NCBI RefSeq assembly: GCF_963966145.1
Contig: NC_091046.1
Span: forward strand, 35,526,001 to 35,590,000
Reading direction: 5' to 3'
Source of the DNA: Tenebrio molitor
Lineage: Eukaryota; Arthropoda; Insecta; Coleoptera; Tenebrionidae
DNA length: 64,000 nucleotides
The position numbers were made by a program, and so were the translations under genes. The notes under the pieces were generated by a model. It saw nothing but the letters and a program-made list of their open reading frames with translations. It did not search any database and was not told the DNA's origin. Each line of letters opens with the position of its first letter. Positions within the stretch are counted from its first letter, which is position 1. Positions 56,901 through 64,000 of the stretch are shown one piece after another.

Positions 56901-59368
56901 ATTATCATATTAGTGTGTTTAAAGCACGACGAGCCTAGCGAGAAGTGCGTTAATGGAACGAATGATAATACGTCTTATTAAACGAGTGTAATATACTATT
57001 TTATCTACTTTGTTTGACTAATTCCTGAAATTTCAGGTGCTCAAATTTTCATATTAGGTAGACTAGGGACTTTCGCGTGGGTTGGTAACAGACATTTTTC
57101 ACAAAAATGTAAGGTTATATTTACTAAATTTACTTCGTAGCTTCACTCGTTACCTTGACTCCTGACGTCAACGGCTGATGTTGCCAGTATAACATAAGCT
57201 AAAAGTTACCAAAAACAGTTTAATAATATGATTTTCGATATAATGATGAGCGTATTTGTAACGCAAAGTAGATAAATTTTAGCACATTTCATGATGCTAT
57301 GACAATACAAAGTTGTGTTTTCTTTAATTGATTTGTTAAATTTTTTTAAAGAAAATCAAGAAATCTTTCTATCTATGTTGTTCTATACAGGTGCTTCATT
57401 AAAAAGTTATTCAACTTATTGTGAATAATTAAATACATTTTGTAAATAAAGACTTTTTATTCAAAATTTGAGACAAGCTTCATAGTTTTTTAGTCAATAC
57501 CATGACTCCACTTATTTGTCTATTGTAAGTGTCAAAGATAGAGTGAATTTTTGAAAAGTTTCATATTTTTTTCTTTTAAACAGAAATACATAACTAAGAA
57601 GAGTTGAGCGTTGTGTATAAAATCAGAAAACGGAATAAGTGAAATGTTTCATTTAAAAAAACATGACTTTGTATTGTCACAGATTTATGAAACAATCTAT
57701 AAACGCAAATATTTTAAGTCAAGAGTCTACCGCTTAAAAGAATGGTTTCATAGTGGTAAGACCTAACACGCAGTATTTAGTACGTATATAAATTAATAGA
57801 ACCTGTCGATGTAAACTAGAATACTTTGTTCTATCGGTATTTTAATATTTAGTTTTTAATATTCAATACTTTAATTATTATGTTTTACACACAAAAAATG
57901 TCTCATATCGTCACTATTCTGGTCAAACATATTGGATAGTTTTCAAATTGCGGACCAAATTTCAATGGCAAACATCCAGATGCCATAATTCGGAAAAAAT
58001 CCTTGTGGAGAGTTAAAAAAACATAAAATCGTCCATTACTAATATGTATAATCTTACACAAGCCATTACTTTTCACTCAGTGTTTTGAATACATACATAT
58101 TTTCTGTGTTTTTACTAAAAATTTTCGAAGCCGTAATCAAGACGAATGTATTTTTTGAAATTAAAAAGAAATGTTTTGAAATATTTTATTCAAGCAGGAA
58201 AATCATTTAAGTAACTAGAATATTCCAATGCCTTAACCCATCGAAATTACTACCATGAAAAATGAGAAATTACATTTTTTAAGCAAATTGCACATTGGTT
58301 GAAAGAACGTTACAAAGGAAAATCTGGTACGAAATTTATGCCAAACCGCCTACAACATACATCACGACTGGAAGATGAGTTTGTGTTTAGTTGAGTTGGA
58401 TTGTCCTAATAACGTTTTTATTTATATCCAGACAAATATTCGGTGTGCAAATTCTAAGGATGTTTCGCACAACGACGCGTCAGCAAGGTTTCAGCTGGCC
58501 AATTTTTGTTGAAAGCGAGACGTCCTTTTCAATTTGGATGCAACAATTAAAAACGACATTCATATAAACACTCAAACGAACATATCATGAACGATTTACA
58601 GAACTCCACATCAAAAGAACTAACCTTCAAAGCAAAGATTAAAAATTGTTTGAAACGAGAACCGCAACGATCGTCTTAAATTAGAATCGATGCGATCCTT
58701 CGAATAATAATCGATGTCCGAAGCGACGCAATATTCCCCGGTTTCCGTGTGGATCTAACTGTTTGTATAAACAGCTACACATTATCTGAAGATATTTTGG
58801 TACGGACACGGAGGCAGGGTTACGCAACCGTGATGGATATGGCAGAGTGCCAGATTTGCTCATTTGTTTTTTACTTCCGGACTGCCACGATATGCCTTCG
58901 CGCGGCGAGGTGTTGCAAAGATCGACGAGAAATTAGCTTCCACACGCTCCTCTCCTCGTCCACTTGGAACCGGAGGAAATGTTCCACAAAACACTCTCCC
59001 GGACGGATATATGTAGAATGCAGTCCTGCTCCATTCTGCACGGATTTATCTCTTGCACCGTAAAAATACCCCGATCGCGAGCTGAACTTCAAGCTAATTT
59101 ATGAACCAATTTGTGATGCTACTTATTTTGAGCGCAAGAGATCACAGGAAATCGGGTAAACATCGATCGCTGCTAAAATTATTACCATCTCCTTCGTGAA
59201 CCCATTTGACCGATCGCTTCTTGCGGTTGACGTACATCGACTGGCCCTTGCTGCTCTGGTTGCTGATGTCGCTCAAGGAGCTCGATATTCGCTTGGCCAA
59301 TTCTACCTGTTCTTCCACCGTAGGGTGGACACCTTTGGCGTAGAACGCAGAGGAGGCGAACATTTTCC
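50909..59368 (-). CDS. Synaptopodin-2/Zasp-like muscle Z-disc scaffold protein (3' part, short isoform)
   Basis: Minus-strand exons 59368-59186, 54680-54483, 54432-54221, 54161-53801 and 51213-50909 join in phase. From the ATG at 59363 they give 417 residues. Landmarks are SKGQSMYVNRKKRSVKWVHE (~35-55), a LNSPKGKGAELFAKRRKRSE block followed by KWVV and SPTPILSPLPP, SPWDAALETGSVDAAF, INRIVDNLQKG, and a C-terminus with NYNTAPRGWGQSPNYYRPIT. KGxELFAKR...K.VV plus SPTP is the signature I know from vertebrate synaptopodins; insect relatives are annotated as Zasp-like actin and alpha-actinin binders. No PDZ or LIM domain lies in the window, so a PDZ exon may be upstream. The 50-nt intron at 54433-54482 was fixed by the KGKGAELF match. 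Confidence 0.75.
51334..53729 (-). CDS. Alternative giant terminal exon of the Z-disc scaffold gene
   Basis: A 2396-nt exon opens after the acceptor TGATACAG (ends 53730) in the same phase as the last short exon and ends in TGA at 51334. Used instead of 50909-51213 it gives a 1114-residue protein. It encodes about 798 residues, mostly disordered and charged, with a repeated SPFPxIPDV motif near its start (about 53645-53670, 53465-53495 and 53370-53400, with a PLPFPSIPNIS variant at about 53195). The rest is rich in Glu, Lys, Ser and Gln without a recognised fold. It could instead be spliced internally to the short exon; no strong donor was seen at its end. Confidence 0.7.
55013..55623. repeat. 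Foldback repeat in the Z-disc gene intron
   Basis: The left end GTTTGCGACC...GGTTGCCGCTTGCGCCGCC is mirrored at the right by GGCGGCGCGAGCGGCAACAA followed by GGTCGCAAAC. GGGGTGGAAA near 55075 faces TTTCCACCCC near 55570. The middle is not palindromic. Confidence 0.75.
56873..57008. repeat. Short palindromic repeat
   Basis: About 136 bp starting GTAGATA and ending TATCTAC. Inner words ATACGAGACGCTTTATTATC and GATAATACGTCTTATTAAAC face each other. It is intronic. Confidence 0.7.
58740..59092 (-). promoter_or_regulatory. GC-richer island, possible alternative first exon or promoter
   Basis: This 350-bp island is distinctly richer in G, C and CpG than its AT-rich surroundings. On the minus strand a donor-like site, CCGGAA|GTAAAA, lies at about 58870. 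It is inside the intron of the Z-disc gene, so it could start a shorter transcript. The open frames in it resemble nothing known. Support is compositional only. Confidence 0.3.
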
Positions 59369-59865
59369 CTTAAAAAAAATCATACGTTAGTTGCGGTGGT
59401 GACTTGCACCAGAGAATTTATGACGGCACCAAACAGCTTAAAATAAAATTCGAAATATTACGCCTCATTTATTAATGTGAAGCTACTGTGGCAAATGTTT
59501 CTTGCAAGTCGCACGTGAAATTATTAATGAATCTAATGTTTAATGTTGTCCTAATTTTAAATTAATCCTAATTTATTATGTCAGTTGTTCGCCATCAAAA
59601 CCCTACAAGTGAAATGTAACTGAAGAAATAAAATATCTTTCAGGGGTTATAATTTATGTTTAAGCTATTTCTAACAGATGTATTTAAACTTTTTGCGGAA
59701 TGTAAAGATTAAATAAATATCTAGGTATACTCCGTCCAGCGAGAGATTGGAAGATTTTAAATTGTAGACTTGTAACCCAACACTACAAAATTAGAGCATA
59801 ATTTCAGGGCAAAAAAATGTTACTCCTTGAAGGTAAATACCTAAATGAATAATTTACGCAAGATA

Positions 59866-60199
59866 TAGTCCAATTTTTACCCTTTTGCGATGACGTCATT
59901 GTCTAGTAACTTTACGTATGTTTGAGCTAGGATCAGAAACAAATTTGAATTGATCATAAATAACTATAAAGGTGTCAAATTTGTTGACAATTGCTTCGAA
60001 AGGTTATGTTTATAATCAATGTAATAAGTGAAAGAAATTAAAAATTGTCAAATTGACAGGAGCATAAAACAACCTCAAAGTGACCATCAATAAATAAACG
60101 TGCCTTTTTTTTGTTTTTTTTTCTGTTTCTGTCGTTTCAATAAAAGGAAAGCGAGGAAGGAAATCGTGACGTCACCTCAAAAGGGTAAAAATTGGACTA
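59866..60199. repeat. MITE, TAGTCCAATTTTTACCCTTT ends
   Basis: 334 bp with inverted ends TAGTCCAATTTTTACCCTTT and complement, flanked by TA. TGACGTCA occurs just inside both ends. It directly abuts the element at 60205. Confidence 0.85.
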
Positions 60200-60204
60200 T
60201 AGTA

Positions 60205-60766
60205 CCGTGAGATCGAAAAAAAAATTAGAGTTGGCCGTGACCAAAAATTTCAGTTGACAATTCGTTAAAATTTTCATTATCAGATGTCAGTCTTAAAAGT
60301 TAGGTCAGTGATTTTGAGAACGTTGAAATCTTGATTTTCGTAAAGATGTGCATTATGTGTGAGCTGTCGGTTGTAAAAGCATCATAAGGAGCTCCAATCG
60401 TATTTACGAACTAAAATAAATGTTCGAAATGTCTGCCTTCAGCTTCCAAACATACTGCTACTCTCTTCGCTTTATGTTTTCAAATGACCTTCGCAAAGTC
60501 AGGACATCAATTAAATTGCAGTTATCAGTGATTATTTGCATTAATTCGGGAATTGTGCCAGGCCTGTTTTTGAACACGTTGTTTTTCAGATATAGAAAAA
60601 CAAAATAATCAAGGCAAGTTGTTGGTAAGTGCCTTGAAAGTCCGGAATGACAAGTACTATTGTAATTAATGGCATCTGATGACATTTGAATTAAATTTTT
60701 ACGTGCTGCCAACTGAAGTGTATTAATCATGGCCATCTCAATTTTTTTTTATTTTCGATCGCACGG
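60205..60766 (-). mobile_element. Deleted mariner-like element with transposase tail
   Basis: 562 bp with ends CCGTGAGATCGAAAA and complement (CCGTGCGATCGAAAA), flanked by TA. On the minus strand the frame 60736-60458 reads LPTTCLDYFVFLYLKNNVF, then NRPGTIPELMQIITDNCN and LRRSFENI, the C-terminal end of mariner-like transposases where DFFLWGxLK-type motifs precede the tail. The catalytic core is absent. Confidence 0.7.
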
Positions 60767-61574
60767 TACTTTCTGTGTGTAGAATTTAGTGATTTTTATG
60801 TCAACCAATCTCTCGTTGGACAAACTATAACTCTAATTGTGGTGACAGGAACAGTATTCGTGTATCCTTGTTGATTTTTGTAAAACATTTACGTCACGTC
60901 AAAATCTTTGTCGAATAAAATTTACGTCGTTAATTTTGACAAAAACCTAACGGATGTTTGGCTAATTTGGAGTTTTCGCAATTACACATAATAAATAAAC
61001 TTCTAAAATGACGCCAATAAACGGTCGTATTTGTTTTCACTCGTTACTATTTCTAGTTTAAGACATGAGAATTACATGCTCAAATAACGGACAAATGAGT
61101 CATTTATAGCCGATACAAACGACTTGTGTGTAATTCGCCTTTAAGTACTAAATAATGTTGACGAAATGAGGAAGGGTAAATTTAACAATACGAAGAAAAA
61201 AAAATCAAACACCCGAAAGGAAGACAAATATTTTTCTTGTGTTTATATTAGTCGTATCATTAATGCAGCAGGGGTTCTTACTATTCCTTCACCCCTAGTG
61301 CCAATTTTACCAAACTGTATGATCTAAGTCGTGATTCGGTCAAAATCTGTCAAAGTGTCAAAAACTATACTTTTTATATTTCTTACATAAAACGTAACAG
61401 TACCTAATCGAAACATGTAGGTAAATGTAATTGCAATAATTCTCACGAACACAAGAATTAGTTGAATGTCCCCCCGAACAAAGATCAAAGCTGCCAACCG
61501 TATAAAACAGGAAGTACTAAAAGGAACCTCTGCCAACTTTATTTTGTGTCTAGTGGGCCAATTGTCATTTAGTT

Positions 61575-61730
61575 TAAAATTTCACCTCGTAGTAGGCGTT
61601 GAAGAGTTGATTGTGAACGCACTACTCGTGAAAAACATAAGATTTAAACAGCTGATCCGTGATTCGTAACCTGTAGGTATAGTGCGTTCACAATCGACTC
61701 TTCAACGCCTACTATGAGGTAAAATTTAAA
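61575..61730. repeat. Short foldback repeat
   Basis: AAATTTCACCTCGTAGTAGG with GCGTTGAAGAG on the left faces CTCTTCAACGCCTACTATGA with GGTAAAATTT on the right. GTGAACGCACTA is mirrored as TAGTGCGTTCAC. The arms are about 47 bp with a loop of about 55 bp. Confidence 0.8.
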
Positions 61731-61869
61731 AAAACACCCGATACAACCGGGCCATACCATTTTAGAGGGAAAAATAAGGAGTTTCAATTATTTGCTCTCC
61801 TAACAATTTTACGGCAAAATAGTTAAAATGAAATTTGGAGAGAATTAAAATGACTGTCTCATTTCAGTC

Positions 61870-62280
61870 TTAGTTTTTTCTAAGATCTTGTGGTACGTAC
61901 TGTAAGAAAGGCAAGAACGGTGTTAAGAGACAAAAATACTAAAAAGTAGTACCAGCCATGAAATTTGACTTATTCGGATGGTTTCACTATAATTTAATTT
62001 TCTTTTAATTTGCCCTTCAAATGAACTCGTATAGGACTACAGGACGATAATGAAAAGGTATCTTCCATTAAATGTTCAAACTTCTCTACAATTTTTCGAA
62101 TTGTTTCTATGTATGGCCGGAATTGGTCGGTCTGGGAAACCTGAAGCAAATGTTGCTTGGAAGTTTCTTAAAGAAGATCCTCCATAATACCATTTAAAGA
62201 AAGAAATAAAATTTCATGCCTAGTACCTACTATCTACTTTTTAGTCTCTCGCCTTTCTTTCAGTACCACAAGGTAAATTG
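61870..62280. repeat. Foldback repeat
   Basis: CTTGTGGTACGTACTGTAAG with AAAGGC on the left faces GCCTTTCTTTCAGTACCACA on the right. Inner words GAGACAAAAATACTAAAAAG and CTTTTTAGTCTC also match in inverse orientation. Confidence 0.7.
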
Positions 62281-62346
62281 CCAAATTAGGAAATTGCAAA
62301 TGACTAAACTGAAACAGCAAGTGATGCCAACATACTGTTTCATATA

Positions 62347-63878
62347 CAGTGTGGAAACTACTTATGGAATAAATTCAGTAATGTCGAAACAAATGATATT
62401 TGTAGAAAACGCTGAAACAGGTCAATTTTTATTTCTTATAGTGCTTATTTTAAGTTGCTTCACTTGTTCATGACGTCATCGATTTTTGAGTTATGATGTC
62501 ATCACCAATTTTTTTAAATGGAAACCCACCACTTTTTTCTTCTGTTTCTGATAGACCTTCTTACTACCTAAACGATGAAAGAGAAAAATAGGTACCTTAC
62601 ATAACAATTTTTTTGAGAAAATGACAAATTTTACTTCAAAAATTTGATTTAAATTTTAATGTAAAAATTTTAACTGACCGCAAACAAAAACAAACAAACA
62701 TCTAAGGTTAACAATCAAATGTTACGCAAATGTTGAATTTGTCCCCCGCCAACTATTTGGCACTCACCCACACTTTGGACACTGCCATTGCCATCTAGAA
62801 CACAAAGCCTTAAGGCAGCAATTGTTTTTGATCGTGACGTCACAGTAAAGCCTTTATCGAAAAATGCATTAAACCTCCAGAATTCAATAAAAACAGTAAA
62901 ATTTTTGGTTAGCACTCTATTTTTTAGTAGAACGATGTGTTTAGGCTTTACAATTACTGCCTCGTGGAGTAAAATGCCATTAATGATGCGAAAATTGTCA
63001 TTTACAAGTGAGGTTAAGTTTGTGTATTTATTGTTTTTGCGTAATTTTTACTTTGTGAATCATTTAAATAACACCAAATCACAACAAATGCTTTTTACAT
63101 CTTAATTATATGTGCAGCAAATATAGTTTCAACTAAATTGCCCTTACAACGACTTGTAATCACGAAAATGTTGATAGGGTATAAAAATACTTCCCAGGTT
63201 TCAACGTCTCTTGCGACGTTCGATGAACAGTAAATACCCTGGTATCAACTGAAACTATTATATACACTTGCCACCAAGCTTTTGCTTATCTCACAATTTT
63301 CCATAAGAATGATTAAAACACCGTATTTGATCCTTTCTGAAAATGTAATCAAATGTCAAATTTTGACGTTTGGCCTTCCTCGTGACGTCACACGCTGTCT
63401 GGCTTAAGGCCTGGAGTTCGAGATGGCAATGACACTGCGCTCAATAATGTTAGGGCTGAGTTGTTCTATTTCAGCGCAAATTCTCTGCCGTAAATCTTCT
63501 AAATTGTTTGGTCTATTCAAATAAATCTTCTATTTTAAATAAACCCATACAAAAAAAAATTTAAATTAAAAATTACATTAAATTTTTGAAGTAAAATTTG
63601 TCATTTTCTCAAAAAAATTGATATGTCAGGTACCAATTTTTTTCTTTCATCGTTTAGCTAGTATGAAGGTCTATCAGAAAGAGAAGAAAAAAGTAGGGCT
63701 TGTCATTTAAAAAAAAATGAGTGTGACGTCATAGGTCAAAAATGGATAACGTCATGAGCAAGTGAAGCTACTTAAAATAAGCATTATGAGAAATAAAAAT
63801 TGACCTGTTTCAACGTTTTCGACAAGTGTCATTAGTTTTGAAATTACAGAATTTATTCCATAAGTAGTTTACACACTG
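62347..63878. repeat. 1.5-kb foldback element with CAGTGTG ends and internal CRE words
   Basis: 1532 bp flanked by TA, with ends CAGTGTGGAAACTACTTATG and complement (CAGTGTGTAAACTACTTATG). Arms of more than 300 bp share GGAATAAATTC, AAACAGGTCAATTTTTATTT, CTTGTTCATGACGTCAT-like and GGTACCTTACATAACAA-like words. TGACGTCA occurs in both arms and twice in the centre. A truncated relative lies at 40275-40800. The short frames inside are not genes. Confidence 0.85.
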
Positions 63879-64000
63879 TAGGTATATTTTAACCAGTGAC
63901 AGATTCCGATCTCAAAAGGCTCTTAACAATAAAACATTGAGTCATACATCAAAAATTGGCAAAAATTACCATATCGGTCTTTTCACTATTAGTAAATGCC

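Larger units (their letters stand above)
54681..59185 (-). other. 4.5-kb intron of the Z-disc scaffold gene
   Basis: The donor is GATG|GTAATA at 59185 and the acceptor TTATGCAG|GA before 54680; the phases agree (G + GA). It contains palindromic repeats at 55013-55623 and 56873-57008 and a GC-richer island at 58740-59092. No other exon was recognised. From 57.0 to 58.7 kb I see nothing. Confidence 0.65.

Noticed and set aside
58871..59092. 73-codon minus-strand frame in the GC-rich island as a coding exon
   Set aside because: No family resemblance and no supporting phase; kept only as a possible non-coding first exon.
62216..63105. Open frames of 85 and 105 codons near the right end
   Set aside because: They lie across palindromic repeats and are not conserved between the two arms of the element.
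1..64000. tRNA, rRNA, CRISPR arrays or transferred bacterial genes
   Set aside because: No cloverleaf B-box with a partner A-box, no rRNA core words, no regularly spaced direct repeats and no intronless bacterial-type genes were seen.

Overview
The window looks like nuclear DNA of an insect, most likely a beetle. Genes are split by short GT-AG introns, the background is AT-rich, and both strands carry the usual insect load of Tc1/mariner-type, foldback, hAT-type, LINE and LTR elements. No bacterial operons, CRISPR arrays or recognisable tRNA/rRNA genes were seen. The species cannot be named from the sequence alone.

Host genes. Six genes of the proton-coupled amino-acid transporter family (SLC36/PAT, 'pathetic'-like) are present: the 3' five exons of gene A (2024-3328, +), a complete minus-strand gene (8969-11957), and complete plus-strand genes B (13313-15077), C (27991-30477), D (37410-39960) and E (47984-50536). 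The five complete genes each have eight coding exons with the same intron phases and encode 444-450 residues. Between A and the minus-strand gene lies a complete five-exon CFAP96 (C4orf47-type) ciliary gene (4209-5351, +). The right third holds the 3' part of a muscle Z-disc scaffold gene of the synaptopodin-2/Zasp type (50909-59368, -). It meets transporter E tail to tail and has two alternative last exons, predicting 417- and 1114-residue products.

Cluster history. D and E are near-identical, and D is bracketed by a perfect 52-bp direct repeat exactly where its homology to the other copies stops. Downstream of B lies a broken copy of the last exon of the Z-disc gene, split by a LINE insertion with an 8-bp target duplication. 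Next to it is a relic of the first exon of the minus-strand transporter. The cluster therefore grew by segmental copying that also carried pieces of its neighbours.

Mobile DNA. Region 17.5-23.9 kb is an old LTR with a heat-shock-element/TATA promoter, broken by an apparently intact copia element (identical 133-bp LTRs, 5-bp target duplication, 1273-codon gag-pol ORF) and by a foldback MITE. Region 32.1-37.2 kb is a set of DNA elements nested inside one another. Region 41.3-47.7 kb holds a dead Tc1 element, a broken LINE carrying an LTR-like insertion, and a long palindromic MITE. Further palindromic elements lie at 12.6, 16.3-17.4, 25-27, 28.9, 40.3, 55, 56.9, 59.9, 61.6-62.3 and 62.3-63.9 kb. 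The remaining stretches (1-2023, 5941-8700, 23.9-25.1 kb, 57.0-58.7 kb, 60.8-61.5 kb) hold nothing I can support.
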